From positions 1 through 5,119 of the forward strand of contig JAHHUD010000087.1 in assembly GCA_020024185.1 (NCBI GenBank): DNA of 5,119 bases, read 5' to 3'. Of the stretch, positions 1 through 5,096 are shown piece by piece. The position numbers and the translations under genes are program-made. The stretch is from Oscillospiraceae bacterium. GTDB lineage: Bacteria > Bacillota > Clostridia > Oscillospirales > Ruminococcaceae. The stretch's first letter is position 1. Each line of letters opens with the position of its first letter. The notes beneath the pieces are model-generated. The model was not told the DNA's origin. It was given only the letters and a program-made list of their open reading frames with translations, and made no database searches.

Positions 1-270
1 GTTACTTATGATTTTACTGTTTTTGATATTATAGTAAATCTTTTAAATTCCAAAGGCGGTAAAGCCAAAAAAGGTGTAGGCAGAGGAAAAGGTATACGAT
101 TGGGTGATGCCGGCTGTGAAATTGATACAGTTGTTGGTGTTATTGCAAAAGAATATTGGAAAAAAAATATTGGTGACTCTGTTTTAGACCCTGTATTTAT
201 TATGGCAGCAATTTTGCAATGGGCAGAAATATGTGACAATAAAAGAGGATACATAGAAATTAAAAAATAA
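1..270 (+). CDS. C-terminal part of an unrecognised protein (5' end outside window)
   Basis: An open frame enters at base 1 and ends at a TAA at 268-270, giving 89 residues with no stop. The start lies upstream of the window. I do not recognise the family. The fragment has a basic, glycine-rich stretch (GKAKKGVGRGKG, about residues 20-31), then LGDAGCEIDTVVG (about 33-45), then a helical, tryptophan-containing part ending in RGYIEIKK. Coding is supported by amino-acid composition: it is balanced and not the Ile/Asn/Tyr/Lys-only pattern that random AT-rich DNA gives. Immediate ending at a strong hairpin terminator also supports it. The antisense frame at 6-254 is rich in Pro, Ser and Phe and looks like a shadow. 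The gene converges on the spoVA operon, so it is probably not part of it. No membrane segment or signal peptide is seen in this part. Confidence 0.75.
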   Translation, partial: VTYDFTVFDIIVNLLNSKGGKAKKGVGRGKGIRLGDAGCEIDTVVGVIAKEYWKKNIGDSVLDPVFIMAAILQWAEICDNKRGYIEIKK

Positions 271-272
271 GT

Positions 273-309
273 AAAATGCTTATCAGTAAAAACTGATAAG
301 CATTTTTTT
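273..309. terminator. Bidirectional intrinsic terminator between convergent genes
   Basis: A perfect 15-bp stem (273-287 pairing with 292-306) closes a 4-nt AAAA loop. On the plus strand it is followed by a run of seven T (303-309), partly inside the stem, and lies 3 nt after the stop codon of the upstream gene. On the minus strand it begins just after the spoVAE stop codon (308-310) and ends in four T. It therefore fits as a shared terminator for both converging transcripts. The plus-strand version has the better T tract. Confidence 0.9.
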
Positions 310-664
310 ATGACTGACTTTTACTTTTTGTTAATAAAGACGCTATATATCCAAAAATTAAACTTGCACTTACACCACCACTACACGCCGATAATCCACC
401 GGTAAAAATACCGATAAATCCATGCTGTGCAATTTCTTGTTCAACCCCCTGTGCCAAAGTGTGACCAAATCCCATAATTGGCACAGTTGCACCTGCCCCT
501 GCAAAATCAACCAAAGGTTCCCAAAGACCAATTGCTGATAAAACTACACCACTTACTACAAACGCAACCAAAATTCTTGCCGGTGTCAGCTTGGTCAAAT
601 CCAAAAGTAGCTGTCCAATAACACAAATCAATCCACCAACAACAAATGCCCAAAAATAACTCAT
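308..664 (-). CDS. spoVAE: Stage V sporulation protein AE (SpoVAE/SpoVAEb), DPA channel membrane subunit
   Basis: A 118-residue hydrophobic protein that matches SpoVAE (SpoVAEb type, usually about 116-120 residues). Visible features are a first membrane segment with WAFVVGGLICVIGQLL (about residues 5-20), a second at about 31-47, the conserved loop GAGATVPIMGF (56-66), and a Gly/Ser-rich last segment at about 85-111 before a short basic tail. SpoVAC upstream has the same WAF-VGG-IC-GQLL and GAG-VPI-GF motifs, so the two are paralogues of one membrane family. In the known family these proteins sit in the inner spore membrane and act in DPA uptake and release. The ATG at 662-664 overlaps the spoVAD stop as ATGA, and a strong AGAGGTGA binding site lies 4 nt upstream, so translation is probably coupled. 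It is the last gene of the operon, ending at the 273-306 hairpin. Confidence 0.95.
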   Translation of the reverse strand: MSYFWAFVVGGLICVIGQLLLDLTKLTPARILVAFVVSGVVLSAIGLWEPLVDFAGAGATVPIMGFGHTLAQGVEQEIAQHGFIGIFTGGLSACSGGVSASLIFGYIASLLTKSKSQS

Positions 665-1659
665 TTCGTCACCTCTTTTTTGCTTTTTATATTAACAAGA
701 TGTGCAATACAAGGAATACTCTCTCCTTGCATACTTGTAGATGGACTTAATAAAGCCCCTGTTGCAATAAACAATATATTATTTAATTTTTCTTTTTCAA
801 ATTCCGGCAAAAGTTTTGCTGTTAATACACTTGCAGAACAACCACAGCCACTTGCACCGCTTTGTACATTTTGTTCTTCACTATAAATTTCAAGTCCACA
901 GTCAAAATGATTATTAAGTGATATATTTTCTTTTTCCAAAAGTTCTTTTAACAGTCCACTTCCCACAGCTCCCAAGTCGCCGGTTACAATCAAATCATAA
1001 TCGTCAGATTTTGTATTGCTGTTTTTTAAAAAGTTCTTTATTGTATCAGCCGCTGCCGGTGCCATAGCAGCGCCCATATTATTTGTATCTGTAACTCCTA
1101 AATCAATAACTCTGCCAATCTGTGCAGCGTCTATAAATGCTGTTTTTCCAACTGGTTCAATAAGAACACTTCCACACCCTGTAACTGTCCATTGTGCAGT
1201 TGGAGTTCTTTTTCCGCCATAATCTAAAGGTGTTCGATATTGTCTTTCTGCCGTACAAAAGTGACTTGATGCCATAGCAATAGAATTCTCTGCATATCCT
1301 GAATCAACCATACAAGCAGAAATAATAATACTTTCAGCCATTGTACTGCACGCATTATATAATCCTAAAAACGGAAAACCAAAATCACGCACAGCAAATG
1401 CTGTTGAAGTTATTTGGTTACACAAATCTCCACCCATAAATAGCTTTATATCATTAGTTGATATTTTCTTTTTGTGTAAAAGCTGTTTTATACAACGGCT
1501 TTGCATTTCTGTTTCGGCTTGCTCCCAAGTTTCTTTGCCAAAGTAATCATCTTGACAACATTCTCCAAAAAAATTTGCCAGTGGTCCTTCACTTTCTTTT
1601 TTGCCAACCACTGAAGCCCACTGTGTTATTGCAGGCATATTTTTATATTTTATATACAC
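661..1659 (-). CDS. spoVAD: Stage V sporulation protein AD (SpoVAD), thiolase-fold DPA-binding protein
   Basis: This is clearly SpoVAD, a soluble protein with a thiolase/ketosynthase-like fold. In Bacillus it binds DPA and works with the membrane SpoVA subunits on the inner spore membrane. Numbered from the GTG at 1659 (332 residues), visible motifs are EGPL near 24, the nucleophile-like NACST with Cys104, TAERQYR (136-142), TVTGCGSVLI (158-167), MGAAMAPAAADT (195-206), TGDLGAVGS, GASGCGCSASV (268-278) and ATGALLSP (299-306). Start choice: the outermost in-frame GTG at 1687-1689 (342 residues) sits at the foot of a hairpin with no binding site at a normal distance. The GTG at 1657-1659 has AGGGTGG ending 6 nt upstream, so I chose it. 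The family N-terminus usually begins about 5-8 residues before the aligned Ile, so the longer start is not excluded. The gene overlaps spoVAE by 4 nt. It has five extra cysteines near the conserved blocks, which may simply be lineage-specific. Confidence 0.95.
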   Translation of the reverse strand: MYIKYKNMPAITQWASVVGKKESEGPLANFFGECCQDDYFGKETWEQAETEMQSRCIKQLLHKKKISTNDIKLFMGGDLCNQITSTAFAVRDFGFPFLGLYNACSTMAESIIISACMVDSGYAENSIAMASSHFCTAERQYRTPLDYGGKRTPTAQWTVTGCGSVLIEPVGKTAFIDAAQIGRVIDLGVTDTNNMGAAMAPAAADTIKNFLKNSNTKSDDYDLIVTGDLGAVGSGLLKELLEKENISLNNHFDCGLEIYSEEQNVQSGASGCGCSASVLTAKLLPEFEKEKLNNILFIATGALLSPSTSMQGESIPCIAHLVNIKSKKEVTK

Positions 1660-1689
1660 AACATTCCACCCTTTCAGATTCTTATACAC

Positions 1690-1719
1690 AAAAAGGAGAC
1701 TTTTTATGGCCTCCTTTTT
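1690..1719 (-). promoter_or_regulatory. Hairpin in spoVAC-spoVAD gap (attenuator or weak terminator)
   Basis: A 9-bp stem (1690-1698 pairing with 1711-1719) encloses a 12-nt loop. In the mRNA it reads AAAAAGGAG, loop, CTCCUUUUU. The arm includes most of a perfect GGAGG (1710-1714) that would otherwise look like a strong ribosome binding site but lies 20 nt from the first possible spoVAD GTG. Its tail of five T is within the stem, so termination would be partial at best. It may lower or time spoVAD translation, protect mRNA ends, or mask the GGAGG. Confidence 0.55.
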
Positions 1720-1727
1720 TATATAAA

Positions 1728-1754
1728 TTAAGACGATAATTAAAATCGTCCTAA
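1728..1754 (-). promoter_or_regulatory. Hairpin overlapping the spoVAC stop codon
   Basis: An imperfect 10-bp stem with one G-U pair (1728-1737 pairing with 1745-1754) includes the perfect core GACGAT/ATCGTC and a 7-nt loop that contains the spoVAC TAA. It lies directly before the 1690-1719 hairpin in the transcript. The following bases are AT-rich but not a pure T run, so I read it as an RNA processing or stability structure more than a terminator. Confidence 0.45.
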
Positions 1755-2177
1755 AAGCCAGTAAATAACCCCATAAACAACGCTTGCCACTGTTCCGTAT
1801 ACAATAACAGGCCCTGCTATAATAAACATTTTAGATGCAACACCGGTTATATATCCTTCTGATTTAAATTCAATAGCCGGACTTACAACGGCATTTGCAA
1901 ATCCTGTTATTGGCACAAGAGTTCCTGCTCCTGCTCTTTTTGCAATTTTTCTATACCAGCCAAGAGCAGTTAACACTGCAGAAATTCCAACCAGCGTTAC
2001 GCTTGACAAAAGCTTTGCATCAGAAATTGTAAAGTTATTTTTCATGTATATATTTGTTAATAACTGCCCAAGAGTGCAAATACTTCCACCTACAAAAAAA
2101 GCCCATAAACAGTTTGATAAAATCTTTGAATTTGGAGAAAATTTTTTTACTAATTCATCATAATTTTTATTATCCAT
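1740..2177 (-). CDS. spoVAC: Stage V sporulation protein AC (SpoVAC), DPA/mechanosensitive channel subunit
   Basis: A 145-residue membrane protein (Bacillus SpoVAC is about 150). A polar N-terminus of about 20 residues is followed by a membrane segment with LWAFFVGGSICTLGQLL (24-40). A second segment lies at about 56-75, then the conserved AGAGTLVPITGFANAVVSPAIE (82-103, given here as the AGAG-VPI-GFAN-SPAIE pattern), and last segments at about 115-142. In Bacillus, SpoVAC forms a mechanosensitive pore in the inner spore membrane that releases DPA in germination, and the SpoVA set also loads DPA into the forespore. The ATG at 2175-2177 has AGAGG 8 nt upstream. That site overlaps the spoVT stop codon (TAG inside TAGAGG), which suggests coupled translation. 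The gene lies second in the operon and is separated from spoVAD by an 80-nt gap with two hairpins. Confidence 0.96.
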   Translation of the reverse strand: MDNKNYDELVKKFSPNSKILSNCLWAFFVGGSICTLGQLLTNIYMKNNFTISDAKLLSSVTLVGISAVLTALGWYRKIAKRAGAGTLVPITGFANAVVSPAIEFKSEGYITGVASKMFIIAGPVIVYGTVASVVYGVIYWLLGRF

Positions 2178-2188
2178 AGTAATAGCCT

Positions 2189-2728
2189 CTATATTTCCAA
2201 GTGATTTGCAAGGAAAGTGCTTGTTAAAACCAACAGTTTTTTCTGTGTGTCACTGACTGTATCGTTGTCTCCACCCAAAAGTGCAATAACGCCAATCCCA
2301 TCTCCTTGAGAAATTATTGGAGTTGCCCCAACTATACATTGTTCACTTCTTTGAAAAGGACGGATATTTTTTTCAGTTGCAAACTGTTTAAAATAAGATG
2401 TTCTTTGTTTAAGCATTTCATCAATTTCTGTCGGCATAGACATACCAATAATTTCTTTTTTCCCAGAGCCTGTATACGCAATTATTTTGTCATTATCATA
2501 AACAACACATTGCAATCCACTCACTTTATAAAGATTATCTGCATAATTTTGACTATATTCAGAAAGCTCTGACATAATTGAATATTTTTTAAATATAACT
2601 TCTCCGTTTTGTCCTGTAAAAATTTCAAGAGGGTCTCCCTCTCTCATTCTTAATGTTCTTCTTATTTCTTTTGGAATAACTATTCTGCCTAAATCGTCAA
2701 TTCTTCTTACAACTCCTGTTGCCTTCAT
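2189..2728 (-). CDS. spoVT: Stage V sporulation protein T (SpoVT), AbrB-type forespore transcription regulator
   Basis: This is a full-length SpoVT of 179 residues (Bacillus 178). Residues 1-50 form the AbrB-like swapped-hairpin DNA-binding domain, nearly identical to the family: MKATGVVRRIDDLGRIVIPK, then EIRRTLR and GDPLEIF. Residues about 56-179 form the GAF-like sensor/tetramerisation domain, which is less conserved. In Bacillus, SpoVT acts in the forespore to raise or lower genes of the sigma-G regulon, including germination and spore-protein genes. Start: an ATG at 2735-2737 would add MFN, but it lies only 2 nt from the AAGGAG site. The ATG at 2726-2728 is 11 nt away and matches the conserved MKATG start, so I chose it. 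It is the first gene of the operon, 11 nt from spoVAC. The promoter upstream has a sigma-G pattern and a palindrome. Placement directly ahead of spoVAC, spoVAD and spoVAE is notable. Confidence 0.97.
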   Translation of the reverse strand: MKATGVVRRIDDLGRIVIPKEIRRTLRMREGDPLEIFTGQNGEVIFKKYSIMSELSEYSQNYADNLYKVSGLQCVVYDNDKIIAYTGSGKKEIIGMSMPTEIDEMLKQRTSYFKQFATEKNIRPFQRSEQCIVGATPIISQGDGIGVIALLGGDNDTVSDTQKKLLVLTSTFLANHLEI

Positions 2729-2740
2729 ATTAAACATAGC

Positions 2741-2746
2741 TCCTTG
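2741..2746 (-). promoter_or_regulatory. spoVT ribosome binding site
   Basis: AAGGAG on the minus strand. It is 2 nt from the upstream ATG (too close) and 11 nt from the MKATG start, so it favours the start at 2728. Confidence 0.8.
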
Positions 2747-2759
2747 ATTTCTTTTTTTA

Positions 2760-2789
2760 TATTATCTGCCGATAATGGTATTTTTATAC
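2760..2789 (-). promoter_or_regulatory. Sigma-G-like promoter of the spoVT-spoVA operon
   Basis: On the minus strand, GTATA (2789-2785) is followed by 18 nt and then GATAATA (2766-2760). The known sigma-G pattern is GHATR, an 18-nt spacer and CATNHTA. Only the first base of the -10 differs (G for C). Transcription would start near 2753, giving a leader of about 25 nt that carries the AAGGAG site. Forespore expression is what is known for both spoVT and spoVA in other spore formers. GATAAT also resembles a sigma-A -10, but the matching -35 is poor for sigma-A. Confidence 0.55.
2761..2776. promoter_or_regulatory. Perfect inverted repeat over the spoVT -10 region (possible operator)
   Basis: Read on the minus strand: ATTATC, GGCA, GATAAT. 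It is a perfect 6-bp inverted repeat with a 4-nt centre that covers all but the last base of the proposed -10 and the spacer just upstream. A regulator bound here would block RNA polymerase. SpoVT itself, as an AbrB-type protein, is one candidate, but this is inference. A near-identical element lies at 4768-4783. Confidence 0.4.
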
Positions 2790-2859
2790 ATTACATTTTT
2801 ATTTGTTTTATTTATACATAAAAAAAATTATAAAAAATCATTTTTTTTAATAAAATATA

Positions 2860-2888
2860 TTGACAAAACGCACTTTTGATGCTATTAT
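2860..2888 (+). promoter_or_regulatory. Sigma-A promoter of the tRNA-Arg gene
   Basis: TTGACA (2860-2865), a 17-nt spacer, and TATTAT (2883-2888). A perfect TATAAT overlaps at 2886-2891 but with a 20-nt spacer. The 40 nt upstream (about 2820-2859) are almost pure A/T with A and T tracts, as in UP elements of strong stable-RNA promoters. The start would be near 2895, a few bases before the tRNA. Confidence 0.85.
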
Positions 2889-2901
2889 AATATAGCATTA
2901 C

Positions 2902-2978
2902 GCGCTGGTAGCTCAGCTGGATAGAGTACTTGACTACGAATCAAGGGGTCAGGGGTTCGAGTCCCTTCCAGCGCACCA
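2902..2978 (+). tRNA. tRNA-Arg(ACG)
   Basis: A complete 77-nt cloverleaf. The acceptor stem is GCGCTGG (2902-2908) with CCAGCGC (2968-2974), followed by discriminator A2975 and encoded CCA (2976-2978). The D stem is GCTC/GAGT. The anticodon stem CTTGA/TCAAG holds loop CTACGAA with anticodon ACG at 2936-2938. The T arm is AGGGG, TTCGAGT, CCCTT. ACG reads arginine CGU, and CGC and CGA after the usual A34-to-inosine editing. The gene stands alone with its own promoter and terminator, divergent from spoVT. Confidence 0.97.
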
Positions 2979-2981
2979 TGC

Positions 2982-3021
2982 AAAAAGCTTTGAAATTTTA
3001 TTTCAAAGCTTTTTCTTTTTT
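2982..3021 (+). terminator. Intrinsic terminator of tRNA-Arg
   Basis: A perfect 14-bp stem (2982-2995 with 3001-3014) closes a 5-nt loop and is followed by C and then a T run (3016-3021). It starts 4 nt after the tRNA CCA. Confidence 0.9.
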
Positions 3022-3062
3022 ATAAATTTATTATTGTATATTTTTACATATAAAAGAAAATT

Positions 3063-3101
3063 TCTCCTATGATAATTCATTTTTATCATAGGAGATTTTT
3101 T
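3063..3101 (+). terminator. Second terminator-like hairpin downstream of the tRNA
   Basis: A perfect 13-bp stem (3063-3075 with 3083-3095) with a 7-nt loop is followed by six T (3096-3101) on the plus strand. On the minus strand the stem is followed by AATTTTC, a weaker signal. There is no gene between it and the tRNA terminator 42 nt upstream. It may be a back-up terminator, the end of a lost gene, or the terminator of an unseen minus-strand transcript. Confidence 0.65.
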
Positions 3102-3497
3102 ATAGAAATAAATTATATAAATATATGAATAAGAAATAATAAAACTTAGATAGCAAGCTAAAACAGTCCGAGAGAGATAAATTTGATTTTGATAAAAAGC
3201 AATATGAAAACTTAATAATTCAATACAACAACAATAATAAATATAGTATTTCTTAAATAGAAAATTTACTGACAAAGTATCAACTCAGAAACTACTTATT
3301 TATATATACTACATTCTTACATAATAAGAAAACATGTATTTATCATAAATTTATATGACCTTAACAGCATACTTTCTTATAAAGTAGAAACTTAACTTAA
3401 ATAGCACTATATCAATACCATCAAACTTAAATCTTTTCAGCAAGCTAGCCTGTTGATTTATTAGTATATTTATTTTTATAGCTATCAACTTATTCAA
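3102..3497. other. AT-rich intergenic stretch without an intact gene
   Basis: About 400 nt lie between the tRNA terminators and the FNT-gene terminator. I find no ribosome binding site linked to a credible frame. One plus-strand frame (3146-3355) has a single stop (TAA 3254-3256) and coding-like residues such as KLKQSERDKFDFDKKQYENL and IENLLTKYQL. It has no start codon and may be a gene remnant. The word AGCAAGCTA occurs twice (near 3152 and near 3440). The long minus-strand frame over 3003-3275 crosses both terminators and is Tyr/Ile-rich, so I do not count it. Confidence 0.5.
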
Positions 3498-3537
3498 CCA
3501 AAAACAAAACTGATTCCGTTATAAAAACGAAATCAGT
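3498..3537 (-). terminator. Intrinsic terminator of the FNT transporter gene
   Basis: The stem has ACTGATT (3509-3515) pairing with AATCAGT (3531-3537), one C/A mismatch, and inner CGTT/AACG with a 5-nt loop. On the minus strand it is followed by TTTGTTTTT (3508-3500). It lies about 75 nt past the transporter stop codon. Confidence 0.85.
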
Positions 3538-3612
3538 ATATTGTTTAGTTATTCAACTTTTATCATTTTATATTCTTTTTATAACAGTGCACAAGCTTAG
3601 ATATTCTCATTT

Positions 3613-4395
3613 TTATTTTTCCTGCTCCTTAGCAATTATGTAATACATAAATCCAACAATAATTACTCCCCCAACAATGTTTCCCAATGTAACAGGAATA
3701 ATATTATTCAACGCACTTTTAATATTTATTATATCTGAAAACCCAGAAATTTTTGCCATAACAAAAAGCCCCATATTAGCTATGCTATGTTCATATCCAC
3801 TGGCACAAAAAGAGTATATACACCAAAATATTATTATCATTTTAGCTGTTTCAGATTTTATTGTTGAATTACACCAAACAGCAATACAAATAAGTGCATT
3901 ACATAATATACCTCTTGTAAAAGCTTCCATAAAGCTTAAATTGATTTTCATTTCACTTTTTAAAGCCACATATTCGCCAACAATTTCATTATTCAAAAGC
4001 CCAGTACCACCAATAATAACAGCAATTATTGCTGCACCAATAAAGTTGGCTATATAACATATAGTTAGCAGTTTAACTGTACTTATAAACTTTGTATTCT
4101 TTGCCATAGTTGACATAGATAGTGATAAAATATTTCCTGTAAATAGCTCGGCTCCTGCAAATGTAATAAGAGTAAGCGCCATAGAAAAAGATATTCCAAA
4201 CATTATACCTGCAAATCCAGCAGTATATTCATTTGTGGATAGCTGTCCCGATACAGTAAGCGCTAAAATCATGCCAAAACTACAATATGCACCAGCCATC
4301 ATAGAAGAAAAACTATATCCCAATTTTGACTTATTGTAAAAAGATTCTTTCTTGGTTGCTATTTTTAAAATTTCATTTAATTTTATATTTTCCAT
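3613..4395 (-). CDS. Formate/nitrite transporter (FNT) family channel
   Basis: A 260-residue integral membrane protein of normal FNT length. Visible marks are the FNT signature AGAELFTGN (80-88) after the second hydrophobic stretch, CNALICIAVW (165-174), and GYEHSIANM (200-208) with the central pore His203. GNIVGG (238-243) precedes the last membrane helix. About six membrane segments are seen (near 30-50, 62-84, 107-130, 160-175, 186-207, 234-254). FNT proteins are pentameric inner-membrane channels for small monovalent anions: formate (FocA), nitrite (NirC), hydrosulfide (HSC) and, in some, lactate or acetate. The sequence alone does not tell me which. No pfl, nitrite or sulfite reductase gene is next to it. 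The ATG at 4393-4395 has GGGGAGG 9 nt upstream. It is a single-gene unit with its own promoter and terminator, and nirC or focA names would be guesses. Confidence 0.95.
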   Translation of the reverse strand: MENIKLNEILKIATKKESFYNKSKLGYSFSSMMAGAYCSFGMILALTVSGQLSTNEYTAGFAGIMFGISFSMALTLITFAGAELFTGNILSLSMSTMAKNTKFISTVKLLTICYIANFIGAAIIAVIIGGTGLLNNEIVGEYVALKSEMKINLSFMEAFTRGILCNALICIAVWCNSTIKSETAKMIIIFWCIYSFCASGYEHSIANMGLFVMAKISGFSDIINIKSALNNIIPVTLGNIVGGVIIVGFMYYIIAKEQEK

Positions 4396-4429
4396 TCTAA
4401 TTTTCCTCCCCTATTTATCTTATAAAAAA

Positions 4430-4458
4430 ATTATATCAAGAGTATGCTATATTTTCAA
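4430..4458 (-). promoter_or_regulatory. Sigma-A promoter of the FNT gene with extended -10
   Basis: On the minus strand, TTGAAA (4458-4453), a 17-nt spacer, and TATAAT (4435-4430), with TG one base before the -10 (extended -10). The start would be near 4423, giving a leader of about 28 nt that carries GGGGAGG. This is a strong vegetative-type promoter. Confidence 0.85.
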
Positions 4459-4486
4459 TAATAGTTTATTTTTAAACGTATACTCT
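4439..4486. promoter_or_regulatory. Spaced inverted repeat flanking the FNT promoter -35 (possible operator)
   Basis: AGAGTAT (4439-4445) and ATACTCT (4480-4486) are perfect inverted copies. Extended by two bases they match at 8 of 9. Their centres are 41 bp apart, near four helical turns. One copy lies inside the promoter spacer and the other upstream of the -35. A smaller GTTTA/TAAAC repeat (4464-4477) lies between. This could be a binding site pair for a regulator that loops or clamps the promoter, which is inference from geometry only. Confidence 0.3.
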
Positions 4487-4676
4487 AATAAATGTTACAA
4501 ACATTATTATATTTTACATAAAAATATGTATTCTATTTTAGAAATTTTACAATTTATTCTAAATATAAGTATTTTGTATCTGTAATTATTTTTTAATACC
4601 ATATAAAATATATAACTCATACAATATAATGTATTTTAAATATTTCAAAACTGCAAGATAAATATAAGATGTACTC

Positions 4677-4698
4677 AATTATTTATATATAAATAATT
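4677..4698. repeat. 22-nt perfect AT palindrome
   Basis: Eleven bases on each side of the 4687/4688 centre pair perfectly, all A/T. In DNA this AT-rich a palindrome of this length can arise by chance, so I give it no function. Confidence 0.5.
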
Positions 4699-4892
4699 TA
4701 TCTGTTTATTAAAATAGTAAAATATATTTTAATAGTAAGTTATAAAACAGTATATACAATCTTGAATATTATCAGCAGATAACTATTTTATCATACATAT
4801 AAGTTAGTGCTTTATGTATATATAAATATACTTTATTAAATAAAAAATAAATATTATCATACAATCACAATAACATATATAATAATAGCTAT

Positions 4893-4918
4893 AACATATC
4901 ATATATATAGGATATGTT
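4893..4918. repeat. Inverted repeat AACATATC/GATATGTT
   Basis: An 8-bp perfect stem (4893-4900 with 4911-4918) around a 10-nt AT loop. It lies directly upstream of a possible weak plus-strand promoter. It has no T tract, so it is not a terminator. Confidence 0.45.
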
Positions 4919-5052
4919 TACATCACTTAAATGAAGATATAATAATACAAATATGTATTAAAAATTAATATATTTTAAATTAGTCATATAAATTTTTGCA
5001 CGCTATTCTAATCATACTTTAAATCATATCATCTATAAAGTTATTTATAAGC

Positions 5053-5094
5053 AGATAATTAAAATATATAAATAATTCCTTATTTTAATTATCT
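5053..5094. repeat. 14-bp inverted repeat upstream of a possible translation start
   Basis: AGATAATTAAAATA (5053-5066) and TATTTTAATTATCT (5081-5094) pair perfectly over 14 bp with a 14-nt loop. Neither strand has a T run after it, so it is not an ordinary terminator. It ends 2 nt before AAGGA (5097-5101) and 19 nt before an ATG (5114-5116). It could shape the leader RNA of a gene that begins at the window edge. Confidence 0.5.
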
Positions 5095-5096
5095 AC

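Noticed and set aside
6..254. Minus-strand frame of 82 codons
   Set aside because: It is antisense to the better plus-strand coding frame, has odd Pro/Ser/Phe composition, and would start near the shared terminator with no binding site.
1682..1690. TTATACACA, a match to the DnaA box pattern TTATNCACA
   Set aside because: It is a single copy at the spoVAD start with no cluster, dnaA/dnaN genes or AT-unwinding region nearby, so there is no case for an origin.
2902..3100. tRNA 3' end as an integration (att) site
   Set aside because: No second copy of the tRNA 3' end and no integrase or other mobile-element gene is present in the window.
3003..3275. Minus-strand frame of 90 codons
   Set aside because: It runs through the tRNA terminator and the second hairpin, is made mostly of Tyr, Ile, Phe and Lys as expected from AT-rich DNA, and has no ribosome binding site.
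3677..4057. Plus-strand frame of 126 codons inside the FNT gene
   Set aside because: It is antisense to a well-supported membrane protein gene. Hydrophobic shadows of this kind are common opposite such genes.
4352..4585. Plus-strand frame of 77 codons
   Set aside because: It overlaps the start, binding site and promoter of the FNT gene on the other strand and has AT-driven composition.
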